Positions 11,958 through 23,079 are shown, counted from the first letter of the stretch. The stretch is DNA of 64,000 nt from Cristatella mucedo (GCA_009760855.2 WPIO01000036.1:3027501-3091500), one strand, 5' to 3'. The notes: a model not told the origin generated them from the letters alone. Made by a program: numbers and translations.

Positions 11958-12050
11958 CGCTCCATTAGAAACCATCTTTCCAATCCATCCATCCTTGCAA
12001 TTATACTGAGTTGATTTTATTTCAATAAAGCGTGAACTTAATTTGATTAC

Positions 12051-12054
<4 letters not shown>

Positions 12055-12116
<62 letters not shown>
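12055..12116. repeat. (TA)n microsatellite
   Basis: About 60 bp of TA dinucleotides. Confidence 0.97.
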
Positions 12117-12119
<3 letters not shown>

Positions 12120-12149
12120 TTATACATTCATCAACATAGAGGAGAATGT

Positions 12150-12320
12150 CTTACCCCGGGGGAAATGTCCGGGGATAAGCGTCCTAGTGTCTACCAGGTT
12201 GGGAAACGTCCGGGGGGATGTCCTACAACCAAAGGATCCAGGCCATGGTGGGCCTTTACGGTAAGGGTCATGGTCGTAGGGTCAGAGTCGCAGTGTCAGG
12301 GTCATGCTCAGGCTCGTCGG
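12150..12320. repeat. Degenerate short tandem motifs
   Basis: GGGGAAATGTCCGGGG, GGGAAACGTCCGGGG and GGGGATGTCC recur, followed by GGTCA/GGGTCA repeats. An inverted relative (GGACATTTCCCCTAGGACAT) lies at 11272-11300. Confidence 0.5.
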
Positions 12321-12494
12321 TATTTCGCTCTGTATCTATTGGTCAAGCAGGAGCTATCGCAGTTCCTTCAGCAAACAAGATGCATGCTGCATTCTCTGGA
12401 TTCGCAAGCTAACCTTGCAAACATGTTCTTAACAAGCTGTAGAGGCTTAAGAGGTTTTATCTTTCTCGGCGTTTGGACTATTCTTCCTATCGCA

Positions 12495-12699
12495 TGAATA
12501 AATAAATAAAAATAAATAAATAAATACTAGCTGATTTAACAGCCTATTTTTGTATAGCGACAGAAGAGCCTTGGCGGCCATCACCACCACCGCTTGCATC
12601 AGCGATAAAGGATTGCCCACCACAGGATTCGAACCCGCGACCTCGGGGCCAAGATCGTGAAAAGCAACCGCCTTACCTAGTGAGCCATTACGGCTCACA
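12495..12699 (-). repeat. SINE-1 (tRNA-derived), best copy
   Basis: Read on the minus strand: GTGAGCCGTAATGGCTCACT (A-box region), B box GGTTCGAATCC (12635-12625), a body ending AACAGCCTATTTTTGTATAG (written in plus orientation), and a TAAATA-type tail. Head and tail mark a Pol III SINE of about 200 bp. Confidence 0.93.
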
Positions 12700-13245
12700 A
12701 TGAAGGATTGGCTCTCTCTATTTGAACTTGCCATTTTGAATTGGTCTCTTAAACGAGCTGGAAAAGCGCGGGGAACTTTGATCCCAGCACTTCAACCGTA
12801 AGTCGTATTTGCCAGTTATTTTTTGCCGCTGTTGCTCTATTTATCGCAAAGTGATTGTCATCCACTAGTTTAGCCATTCCTGACGTTTGCAAATGTTAAT
12901 ACAGAATTAATGCCAACCTATCTGCCTTGGCTGCTTTGTTCTGAGACCAGCACTAATATTCGGTGCTTTGTTAATGTTTCACTGTCTGCAATTTGTTTGT
13001 TTTGCTATCTTGGCTCTAGTCCGCAGTAGCTCAATTGCTGCGGTCCCTAGAAAATGGTGAGCTCGTCTGACTCACTTACGGAATAGTATGGTAGGCCGAA
13101 GACACGACGTGCTATTCCTAATCCTTAAGCTACGATGTCACGTCGCATTGTTACGCACTATTTCAATTTGGGTGGAAGTTCAGCCCCTTATAATGCCATT
13201 AAAACTTTACAGCATATAAAGTTGGCTCTCATCCAACGTTTCACC
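12700..13245. other. No recognisable gene
   Basis: No exon or repeat assigned. Confidence 0.35.
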
Positions 13246-13249
13246 ACTA

Positions 13250-13385
13250 ACCATGTTATTCTTGTTGCTTATCAAGCACGATACCACTCACCGTTTGATC
13301 GTGTTTCCTTTGCAGCAAATGTAAAGCGCCTAGAAAGAGATTGAGTTCTCTGAGGGGGCGTAATCAATTGTATTGTTATTATTAT
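13250..13385 (+). repeat. LINE-A 3'-tail copy
   Basis: CACGATACCACTCACC, TTTGCAGCAAATGTAAAGCG and AGAAAGAGATTGAGTTCTCT, ending in (ATT)n. Confidence 0.85.
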
Positions 13386-13389
13386 TGCC

Positions 13390-14105
13390 GAACTTAAGTC
13401 CACATACAAAATCTGACTACAATTTCTTTATATCATCTGGATCAGTCAAAGATAGAAGATATGTATTCGCAACTACCGATGCAATCTGACGCTCCGAAGG
13501 TTTCAAACGAAACGGTTCGAAGGACAGGTTGAACTATCGCCATGCCGCGACCACGACGAAGTGACTACTTCTCCACTTTCAACCTCTGGCTCGTGATCCA
13601 GGTATTTCTTTATTCTGCCAGGGCCACGTTCGCTTGGAAGCAGCGCACTCCGAATTAGTTAGCTTAATTAGTTAGCCCGGTGTCGTGTGGAGTACATAGC
13701 AACAATTATGGAAATGCCCATTGAATCGGCCTGCATTTGTGATCTCTGTAGCCTCATCGGAATGCTCCCTTTAAATCGTATACGCGTGCACGATAACTAG
13801 TATTTGCTGCTGCCCGAGCTGGAAATATCTCGGGTGAATGTCAATGAAATACGTGTAAGAATAAAAGACGCGTCTTTTTATTCTGAAAATCTTCCATTTC
13901 ACTTTTACGCCCAGATGTCGTGGCTACTGCACGGTCCACACTAGTTCGCTAGTGCTGCACATCTGAGCGAATGTTGCGTTCTCGAAATAGCAGCTGTGCA
14001 GAGCCTAACGATCTATCAAGCTTGTCGAAGAAAATGTAAACAGCGAAGCGAGCAGCGATGCTGGTGGCGCTCGGTCAGAGCAAGAAAATGAAAGGATCTC
14101 TAGCG
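13390..14105. other. No recognisable gene
   Basis: Mixed composition, no exon or repeat assigned. Confidence 0.35.
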
Positions 14106-14109
14106 ACAA

Positions 14110-14500
14110 GCCATTGAATTCAATAGAATGCTTGATGAGAATCCAGTGTTGGTCGGTGAGAGGCGGTATAATGTGGCCATCGTAACGTTCGCGACAAAGA
14201 CAAAGTCCAAGCCGCAGAGTTTTACATCAACCGGAAGCCGATTATTGCATAAGTCACGTGGCCTGCGAGTAGTAAGGTTTGGAGATCAAGATGGGATGTA
14301 AAAGGTGCAAGGATCAACTCGGATGCTGTATTCCAGTCTAAGCATTCCCAAATTCTTGCTATGTTACGTAAATGAAATTCGGTCGACTTGGCTGTGGAGC
14401 TAATGTGACCGTGCTGTAACGCAGTCCCTTTGAGATAGGAAACTCCGATTGTGGACTCATGCTGCAAGAAATATGCTGACGAGCTCATTTTGGAGAGTTA
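14110..14500 (-). repeat. LINE-A ORF2 fragment, old
   Basis: Minus-strand pieces (HGHISSTAKSTEFHLRNIAR; WECLDWNTASELILAPFTSH) match the LINE-A C-terminal region (FSSTVKSAYFQLHNIAKVRA) with many changes. Confidence 0.7.
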
Positions 14501-14504
14501 GGTT

Positions 14505-14980
14505 TTCCCATTTCTGCGTAATACCAGGTTTAAAAATACAAAGTTACAAATTGAAAGTATCCAAAGCATTTATTCTTCGCGATATCGTTCACGGCCAAAT
14601 ATGTAGCCGATCGCGGACGAGATACGGAACGAACGGCCGAAATGTCGGCAGGTTTGAAGCGGTGCCTTTATCCATTGTCTCACATCCTTCCGACTGGTGA
14701 GCTCACTGTTCGCTTCGTTCCGTCACAGATGAAAGGGAAGCGGCATTCAATTCTAGCAGCCACTGCTGCGTCGGCTTTTGCATGGCATCCCGCGTGCAAT
14801 GCCGCGTTTCCCCTGCAGTTTTTGAGCCAATCGTAGACCATCATCTGTCGGGGCGAGTTCACTGCTAACCGGCAGACACTGGACTAAAGCCAGTCATTCG
14901 GTACAGGTGGAGGTGGCGGTTCAGGTAGAGGGCAGCGTTAATATGTACAGACAATCGGTCCACTACGTGAGCTTAACAGA
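14505..14980. other. No recognisable gene
   Basis: No exon or repeat assigned; short frames only. Confidence 0.35.
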
Positions 14981-14984
14981 AGTG

Positions 14985-15065
14985 GGTTGTGCTTCCTTTG
15001 CAGGAAATGTAAAGCGCCCAGAAAGAGATTGAGTTCTCCGAGGGCACTTTATCACATGTATAGAG
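14985..15065 (+). repeat. LINE-A 3'-tail copy
   Basis: GCTTCCTTTGCAGGAAATGT and AGAAAGAGATTGAGTTCTCC, then the GCACTTTATCACATGTAT end. Confidence 0.8.
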
Positions 15066-15284
15066 GATATTAACGGCCGCCAATCTTCAAGCAACACCTG
15101 CAAATTTCAATCCTACCAGTAGTAAAGAACCATCTCAAACCAGCAGCAAAGAACCAGGAAGTGAACGCAGCAGCAAAGCGCCAGGAAACATCCTCTTGGA
15201 AGTGCATCAATACTTTGACATACATGAAGTAGACTGCTGGGCTTGGACCTGTTCCAAAGATGCAGGCTGTGAGAATCTTCAGCT

Positions 15285-15375
15285 TAGGATAACAATATTA
15301 ACAGCAATAAATCGTCTGCGTAGCACCATAAGTGAGCTGAATCTCTATCTAGGTGCTTTGCTGCGGGTTCGACGA
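15285..15375 (-). repeat. SINE-2 fragment
   Basis: Minus orientation: B-box-like TCGAACCCGCAGCAAAGCAC joined to the AGAGATTCAGCTCACTTA tail. The rest of the head is lost. Confidence 0.5.
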
Positions 15376-15985
15376 ATTACAGCAATCCACCGAAATCCAT
15401 TCTAATTATGCTAACATTGACCAGATACTAGCATTGCCGAGCTCAAATTTTTTGCTGATATCGTAGTACACGTTTGATTTATCTATCCGCCAAATTTTAT
15501 ATCGCTACGCTCACGCAAACTTACGCAAATGAGCTTCGAGACGCTGGACGCCTGTACCGCAATCCGCCGAAATCCACCGCATTCCATTCTAGTTCCCGCA
15601 AATCCGCCACGAACCAGCTGCAAGCAGCTCCAAAAAAGCTTGGAATATCAAACTAAGCCATGCGCAGAATGTATCTGGAAAATTTGTTCACGATTCCACT
15701 CACGCGTTCTCGCGGAGTTTATTGAAATAACATCGAAGCGGCAAAGGCCAGTACCACAATCTACTGCTAATCCACCGGGAAACGAAAGAAATCTTCTTCG
15801 AAAAGCTCCTTTTTCTTTGATCGCATGCATGCAGCAGTAAACTCTGCGACAATTGCACTTGCAAAGTTTCACTCGCACGGGCGCGGCCGTTCTCGTGCAA
15901 TGCGCTCTGCTGCAATCGACTGCAGTAGCCCGGGTCGAAACCGCAGTCCACTTCAATCCACCGAATCCACTCCAAAGAAAGTCGA
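15376..15985. repeat. Divergent repeat array, about 180-bp spacing
   Basis: CAATCCACCGAAATCCATTC-like blocks recur near 15383, 15560, 15752 and 15930 (spacings about 177, 192, 178). Inside each block a 10-bp AATCCRCCGA-type period is visible. It may be a distant inverted relative of the satellite at 16.0-17.4 kb. Confidence 0.45.
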
Positions 15986-16029
15986 AATAGATTGAACCGA
16001 GCTCCAGTTTGTATTGCTTTACAGAAGAT

Positions 16030-17450
16030 TGCTATATTGGCATGGGCCATTGTCGTTTTATTTCAATCCGGTGACCGAGAGCTAGAATTACCGATGGCGT
16101 TTCCCGGGTGTACCAAAAATAGAGTGTATACGAACGAGAAATCTAAATGGGAGGGTCACCCAGCAGCGTCCAGCCTATTTTTAATGGACTTTTATAGATT
16201 TCCGTAATTTCCCAGGCTATTGCCGTCGATTGCCGTGTATTGCCCTCGAATGTACGTTCGCGATTAGTTGAAAGGACACGTTTGCACTTTTAATACAGAG
16301 CACTGTAATACTCACGAGAAATTGGATCTTCTCCCACCAGCTTTGTTTGTAATTGTAAGAGACAATCATAGATTTGTGTATTCTCTCGGGCTATTGCCAT
16401 CGATTGCCATGTATTTCCCAACGTTGAACGCAGAAATGACAGTATGTAGGCCCACAGTGAGCGTTATGTGGTAAGATAATTACATATTTAAACAGCCAAT
16501 TTCCAGAAAATTTGAAACAGATTGCTGTATTGTCTCGGCCCTATGCCATCGATTGCCGCGTATTGCCATCGAATTGTGCCTTTGTCAATTGTTTAAAAGG
16601 ATGTGGCTACACTTTTATTGCAGTGTAGTGCAATACGCAAGAAAAGTTGGAGCTTCTCTCAGCAGCTGCCAATCCATTTGTAACGGACCGTTGTAGATTG
16701 GCGTATTTCCCCGGGCCATTGCCGTCAATTGCCGTACGTTGCCGTCGATTGAGTGCTAACAATGGGTGAAAAATATGCGCTTGCACAGTTACATGCTACG
16801 TGGAATAAGAGTTGCAGTTTATTGCAGCCAATCTTGTCAATTTTCCAGGGATTTCGCTATCGGCCCCTACCATTGCTGTGGATTGTCGTGCATTGCTGAC
16901 ATCTAACGAACAAAGCTTGAAAATTCCGAGGTTTTACTTTAAGTGCGGAATGTTATATGTAATGACAATTGGGACTTCGAGCAGGCAATTTCTCGTCAAT
17001 TTGCTACGAATTGGGCTATTGTTCCGGGCCATTGCTGTCGATTGCCATTTATTGCTCGTGATTGTACGTGCGAGATTGGTTGAAAGGATGTGATTGCACG
17101 TTAAACACTGTGAGTGAGCTGTGACAGGTAAGATAAATTTGGTCTTGGCCCAGCCACTTTCCAGTGATTTGCGATGGATCATAATAGATTGCTGTATTTT
17201 CCTAAGCCATTGCCATCGATTGCCATGCATTGCCCAAGATTGAGCGGTCAGAGCTGGGTCAGAAAGGGTTGGAAGTATGTACTCGGCGAAGTGAGATGGA
17301 ATCAGAATTGGAGCTTGGTCCAGCCGATTTCTCGTCGATTTGCCACTGATTTCGGTATTGGTCGCTGCCCTTGCTGTCGATTGCCGTGCATTGTTGACAA
17401 TTAACGTGCAAAATAGCTTGAAAGTCTTACGATTTCACTTTTAGCACGTA
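16030..17450 (+). repeat. Satellite array, about 164-bp monomers
   Basis: The core GGCCATTGCCGTCGATTGCC with a further GTGYATTGCC recurs near 16219, 16389, 16542, 16714, 16870, 17027, 17205 and 17366 (spacings 153-178 bp), with a weaker core near 16046. Between cores, TTGAAAGGAYRTG and a conserved CACTTTTAAT-like segment also recur. The core has a 10-bp internal period. Confidence 0.8.
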
Positions 17451-17454
17451 GAAA

Positions 17455-17990
17455 TGTGAAATTCGATGAAAATTGTGTTTTGTTGCCGTCTTGCACAGCA
17501 CAGAACGCCAGCCGACGAGCAACACCACCAGTTTATTCCGATACTCACGGAGCAGGAGATAGCATCGCTCCCGTCCCGCAGACGTTAATGATCACCGCGG
17601 CTTCTGTCGTCTGCCATTCAGGAACGCTGGGCTCTGGTTCGTTAGCGTTATTGCTAAGGCGTAGCAGTAGGAACCCTGCGCTCCGACTTGGCTAGTCGGA
17701 GGTCGGGAGGGCCCTCCAGCCTAGTACCGGCAGATAACATTTAGGCGAGGCACTGTCGTAGGCTGGAGGCATGCATTATCACTCGTACAACGATCGAGGG
17801 CAGCGCCATCAATTAAGCGAAACCACATGCCCGCCTGATCTGGAGTTCAATCCATGAAGTAACCAGAGCATCAAGCAGCCGCTGTTCTCCACTGCTTGGG
17901 CGAGCAGGCTAAACAGTAAGCGCATAGTGCCCAAAGGGCACCGGTCCGCTCCCTTAATTAAGAGGCTAAGTGACAGCTGCTCGGAGGCGG
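17455..17990. other. No recognisable gene
   Basis: No exon or repeat assigned. Confidence 0.35.
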
Positions 17991-17994
17991 CATG

Positions 17995-18095
17995 CGATTA
18001 CGGATATCACCACCGCTTGCAGTGGGCCTGACAGGATTTTCCATTACTCGATTCAAACCAGCAAATTGGGTCGTGAAGTTTGAGCGCACTACTCA
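17995..18095 (-). repeat. SINE-1 fragment
   Basis: ATCACCACCGCTTGCAGTGG and a decayed B-box region TCGATTCAAACCAGCA in minus orientation. Confidence 0.6.
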
Positions 18096-18099
18096 CGGG

Positions 18100-18685
18100 C
18101 AAAGACAAAGCTGGTTTGTACCTTGCTAAGAGATGGGCATGATAAGTCTCGATCACAAGTGCTTGTGTAACGGTGCATGGAGGTTTGCACTTCCACATCT
18201 TCTGTGAAATATTGTTGTTCTAGTTTTGAGATAGTTTCAGGTGCTACTGAGATAGGGCTGAAGCTAATGGCGCTCGCCTGCCTCCAGCAACCTGAAGTCA
18301 TGGTAACCCGACGATCAGGAAATCGAATATTCAGGAATGCATCAAAACCAAGCTCGATGCTATGACCGCTTTCAGCTACAACGACCGCGAAAAAGAAGGC
18401 ACCTGAAAACCTTCGGTAGTATTTGGTCATAAGACTTAACGAGAGAAATGTAGACGTCTACCAAATGCGTTTAAGTTAGGTTACTTGTATCGTTCTGGCC
18501 GAGGGTGGCCTTAACTTTAAGGAGGGGCAGTAAAAAATTTTCCAAGCGATATCATCCAAATTATAACAGGTCTAGAGACTATAAGTGACTAGACTATATA
18601 TACTAGACTATAGTCAACAGGAATAGGATAAGTCACGGTCTATCGTTCGGAAAATATATCTAGACATTTAGTAAATTGGAGGTAG
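18100..18685. other. No recognisable gene
   Basis: A 113-codon minus-strand frame (18430-18089) has no family match and is not supported as a gene. Confidence 0.35.
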
Positions 18686-18689
18686 TCAG

Positions 18690-19868
18690 TAGTTCTTTGG
18701 GCTAGGTCTCATACACGAGACCGGTCGCCTGTGGACTCCCTCAAGGGTCTGTACTCGGTCCCTTGCTGTACTTCGTTTATATTCTACGTCTTGAAAAAGT
18801 GATTAAGGCCCGTGGAATAGGATATCATTTTTATGCTTACGATACTCAGCTGTATTCGTCATTCAAACCGTCGGAATCTGCTGCAGCTACTGAGAAACTT
18901 AATGCTTGCCTTGCCGACATTCGATCCTGGATGTCGGAAAACTTCCTGAAATTAAATGACAATAAAACCGAACTGCTGCTCATAGGACGCCCTAAGCGTG
19001 TGGCTAGATCAAAAAGCTTTGCTCTTCTAATAGGTGATGCAGTTGTGCGGCCATCACTACGAAATTTAGGTGTCGTTTTCGACAGCTGCCTCAATTTTTT
19101 GAAAGCTTCATTCAGAAGACTGCTTCCACAGCTAGCCATCACGTCCGATCCCTATCCAAGATCAGGAGCTGTTTCCCACAGTTGCTTGCAAAGAATTTAA
19201 CTGGCTCCTTAGTTCTGTCTCGGCTTGACTATTGTAATTCCCCTTTGGCTGGGCTACCAAAGAAAGCAACTAGGCCACTGCAGCTGGCTATGAATATGGC
19301 TGCAAAGCTAGTCTTCAAGTCCGAGAGGTTTCTCCTTTGCTAAAAGAGCTAGGATGGATGCCAGTTGAGCAACGGAAACAGAGCAAAGTTCTTACGCTGA
19401 CCCACAAGGCCCACCATGGCTTAGCTCCTTCGTACCTTGTTGAACTGCTGCACCAGTTTCAGCCTGTTCGCGCCCTCAGGTCCTGTGCGGACAATAAATT
19501 AGCTGTCCCATTCTTCCGCTTAAAGACCGTTGGCGACACAAGCTTTAGCTCTGCAGGTCCTAGACTGTGGAACTCGCTTCCACAATTCTTAATAACGTAA
19601 ACTACTCTCCTACTGCCGACTATGGCTCATCCTTTTCAGCGGTCCTGAGCTGCTACTTCCATGCTACTCACTACCTCAACTGCTCTCCTGACTCTACTAT
19701 ACTTCCCACTTTCTCTTTGTTGGGTGAGACGAAGTCTGTTGGCTACCGAATGCGTACCGAAAGCCGCTTAGGCTGTGAGTGCGCTATACAAAGCACTCCT
19801 GCGTAACACCCACATAGTCTTTGTGACTTTTTGGAGTTACACAAGGAGATACATTACATTACATTAAG
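18690..19868 (+). repeat. LINE-B (CR1/L2-type), 5'-truncated
   Basis: Plus-strand reverse-transcriptase end ([13 protein letters not shown]-like; GYHFYAYDTQLYSSF, where YADD is mutated to YAYD) and C terminus (LLKELGWMPVEQRKQSKVLT; TSFSSAGPRLWNSLPQ). Broken by frameshifts near 19200-19330 and 19590. The 3' end is GGAGATACATTACATTACAT. Very similar to the 40.9-42.7 kb copy. Confidence 0.92.
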
Positions 19869-19869
19869 T

Positions 19870-20190
19870 GAGAGATGCTGTAGCTACTGTTTTGCACGCT
19901 ATGACTGGTGCTGTACACAGATGCCTGTAAGTGGTTGTCGAATAGGCTGATCTACGTAAAGGAAATTATACTGAATAATTCGTGAAACGTGTGTGTACCA
20001 AAGCGTTAATTAGATACTGATAGTTCTTGAGATGATTAGAGACACTTTAATTCTCGCAATTTGGAATCAGGTTTCCCAATCACGGTTTAGAGGGACTACA
20101 AAGCCCAATTCAAGAGATAGTAAATCGCGCTGGGGCTTCGAACGACTCAGCCTGTAATACACGCTTCGAGCTCAACAGCTTTACATTATG
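19870..20190. other. No recognisable gene
   Basis: No exon or repeat assigned. Confidence 0.35.
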
Positions 20191-20194
20191 ATTG

Positions 20195-20327
20195 CCGAGC
20201 TGGTTTGGCCGTTCGATTAAGGTGCTCGCCCCTACCGAGGTCTGGCCTAGGTCGTGGGCTTGAGCCCCGTGGCATATGTGAAGCGTCGGTATAGAGATTA
20301 AGTTCTCTTAGGGTGTCATACAAATAG

Positions 20328-20330
<3 letters not shown>
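20195..20330 (+). repeat. SINE-2 (tRNA head, LINE-A-like tail)
   Basis: Head with GGTGCTCGCCCCTACCGAGG and B-box-like GGGCTTGAGCC. Body GGCATATGTGAAGC, then AGAGATTAAGTTCTCTTAGG and a GTCATACAAATAGATTATAT end that matches the LINE-A 3' terminus in design. Confidence 0.75.
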
Positions 20331-20423
<93 letters not shown>

Positions 20424-20485
20424 GGGGGGTGTGTGGGGGGGGGGGTGTGTGTGTGGGTGTGTGTGTGTGTGTGCGCGTGTGTGTT
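20331..20485. repeat. (TA)n/(TG)n/G-run compound microsatellite
   Basis: (TA)n to 20376, then (TG)n with G8 and G10 runs. Confidence 0.97.
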
Positions 20486-20489
20486 ATTT

Positions 20490-21130
20490 GATTCTGTTCA
20501 ATCTTTCCTCTCAGTGGCTATGGAATAGAGAATAGACTCGCCCTGCGTTAATGGCACGGCCTTGCTTTTATTAAGGTGTGGGCATTCACCACTGCTGTCG
20601 TGCTCTGCAACCGTCGGCGCACCTGCTTACAGTCGGCGCACCTGCGAGTATCGATGCAGTCGAGCTCCGATTCATCGGCTGCACCCATCCGAGGCCAATG
20701 AGAGCTCCCTACCAGTCACTCTTCTTCTTCTGCATTCGGAACGGCACCCGTGACGTGTGCGCCGATGTTTCGGCGAGTATTTCAGGGGAGAAGCAGCCAC
20801 TTCGCGCCTTTTAAATAGTACACAGCTGATCCAAGCCGTTGCAGAAAGTAATTGTGGTCATACGGGCAATTAAATACACGCACGACCAAGATACCCTACT
20901 GTCTGCGGCTAGAGCGGCCGAAGACAGTCAGCAACTCTACAAACTAACCCTTCAGAGGCCCCTCTGCCCCCGTTGGTACAATGAATAACTTCGACGGACA
21001 TGACATTCCCAAGTGAAACCATTCAAAGCTGCTCGCTCGGCTCTCTGTAGCAAGCGACGGGCATTCTAGGTCGCCAAGAAAATGTTACGCTATTTCGCAC
21101 ATGCATTTCCATGCGGAGTGACCTCTAAAG
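20490..21130. other. No recognisable gene
   Basis: Includes a short direct repeat (GTCGGCGCACCTGC at about 20613 and 20634). No exon seen. Confidence 0.35.
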
Positions 21131-21134
21131 CTCT

Positions 21135-21252
21135 TGTTGTCATTGAGCTACCACTAACCCTTCAATCATGCTTCCTTTGCAGCAAATGTAGAGTGCCCAG
21201 AAAGAGATTAAGTTCTCAGAGGGCAGTATATCAAATGTATTATTATTATCAA
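21135..21252 (+). repeat. LINE-A 3'-tail copy
   Basis: TGCTTCCTTTGCAGCAAATG, AGAAAGAGATTAAGTTCTCA and a (TTA)n end. Confidence 0.85.
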
Positions 21253-21254
21253 TA

Positions 21255-22030
21255 TAAAAGTCAGGCAGTCGTTGGCCCGGCCAGTTCAAGTGCTCGGTCA
21301 TCGGCTCGGCCTGGGCTTTAGAGGCCAATTTCGAGGAAATATCGAGCTTAACGCTGTTTTGGTTGTAGCTCTTGTGCTTTAGAGCGAGTGCTTCGCCCGT
21401 AGTAGCTATTCAGCGGTCCCACACATAATTTTACAATTCTGTAATGGCCCGCCTGGAGCCAGACGAGAAGCTATGAGTGACTGGAGTATTTCAGGATAGC
21501 ATTGTGCACCGAAAGATTTTCTTTGCACCGAAAGATTTTCTTTGCGTTGCTGTGAGACTTTCACAACTCGCGATACTAGTTTCGCAGTTCCATTTGCGTC
21601 GGTCGGGGTTGAGCGGTTTATCTGTCGACAAGCCTACGCATACTCAGGTAGCTAAGGGTAGGACCCTAGCCTCTTCACATATAACTTCTCGACTCTTACC
21701 CCTCTGCAGTTCCATATTAGAAGACTAAGGTGGACTAATCTTCCTTTCTAGCTCAGCGATAGCCCTTTTGGTACGTTTCACTGCTATATTACCGATCAGT
21801 TGCGGCTGCCTTGGACAATAACGTTTGTATGGACCGTAAATCTTCAGTATAATACATTTCCTGCAAGCATGCTTATGTATACTACAATGTACCTCTGTAC
21901 TTACGTATGTATGTCAGTTTATATTTACATTGTACACATGCGTACATATATATATATTTATTTATACCTAGGCATAAATTTATATACTGCAGCTTTTATG
22001 TTTATTTTTTTAAATACAGCGACCTAGACG
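21255..22030. other. No gene; one 19-bp tandem duplication
   Basis: CACCGAAAGATTTTCTTTG occurs twice head to tail at 21508-21545. The rest shows no exon or repeat. Confidence 0.45.
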
Positions 22031-22115
22031 GAAAAAAATTTCAGGAATGAGGAATGATCGTGGAACATCTGGGTTACCGACCCAGTGCTCTACCGTTTGA
22101 GCAACGTAGACTAAT
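22030..22115 (-). pseudogene. tRNA-like pseudogene with T-run terminator
   Basis: Minus strand: GCTCAAACGGTAGAGC D-arm, CTGGG/CCCAG anticodon-type stem around TCGGTAA, then GTTCCACGATC and, about 20 bp on, a T7 run. No proper T-loop or acceptor pairing is present and position 33 is not U, so it is not a working tRNA. Confidence 0.5.
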
Positions 22116-22424
22116 TTTCGTTTGACATTCAATACAGCGCTTTAAAGAGTCGGCTTTAAATTTCCACTAGCGTACTCTAGTACTCACGTACTAGCTACTA
22201 GCCGAATCCCGGAGTGAAATGCGTGAATGAATTCAAACGCTTGGTGCCAAGCTACTACCGTTGTACCTGCTGTATATATTATACATCTCCACCTGTTTGC
22301 AGGCATCTTATACAGGTAAAAGTGCTACGTCAGCAGCTATATGCATGCATATACAGGCATCAAGTATCTATACCTGTCTATAAACATATGCATACGTAGG
22401 CATTCGTAGTCTCTTGCTGTTGTC

Positions 22425-23075
22425 TGATGGGTGCTGACACGAACATGGCATCCTGTCTAGACATCAGCAACTTGCTACATACAGGTCTTCCAACCTATTC
22501 AGTAACATGCTTCAACTTAGTGGACAACTCAGCAGCTAGGCTTCTTTGTCGCGATCGTTGCAACTGCCACATCACACCACTTCTCACCGACCAGCACCGG
22601 CTCTCCATTAATCAGGGTATTAACTTTAAGGTTCTGTCAGCCACTTTTGGCCCATTAATCCTCTAAATCCGGTCTTTCAGTCTAAAATACTTCCTAATCC
22701 TAAATACTTGGCATCGTACCACCGGCTCTTCAGGCCCTGGTCGTTCTGCTGTGCCACTAAACAACCTCAAATCTATTAGAAATCATGCCTTCAGTTTCTC
22801 TGCTTCTGAAGACTAGAACTCGCTCTCTACCGACATCGCGAATCCTTCCCTGACTAGACATCTTAAAAGAAGCCTAAAACCAACCCGTTCTTCAGAGCAC
22901 TTTCAGAGCGACATTCGTGTGAATTATCCTTGGTGTGCTTATGAGTGCAGACAATACGCATTTAATCACTAGCCAATAGACATGCTTCCTTCCAGCATAA
23001 GCAATGTGCCTGAAAAGAAATTTAGTTCCTTTCAAGCGATATATCCATGCTTTGTTGCTACTATTATTATTATGT
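22425..23075 (+). repeat. LINE-A-related fragment, plus strand
   Basis: LLHTGLPTYSVTCFNLVDNS and AARLLCRDRCNCHITPLLTD match the LINE-A C-terminal region (SLLTGLPACAVKRLQLVQNS; AARLVCRERRSCHITPLLAD). A weak 3' part runs to an ATTATTATTATG near 23060. Confidence 0.8.
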
Positions 23076-23079
23076 CGCG

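Noticed and set aside
11576-11992. 138-codon frame with AAAAV repeats and 14-residue units
   Set aside because: Both repeat units are multiples of three, so frames stay open without selection. No other evidence of coding.
16030-17450. CRISPR-like spaced repeats
   Set aside because: Spacers are over 120 bp and themselves repeated, and the setting is eukaryotic. It is satellite DNA.
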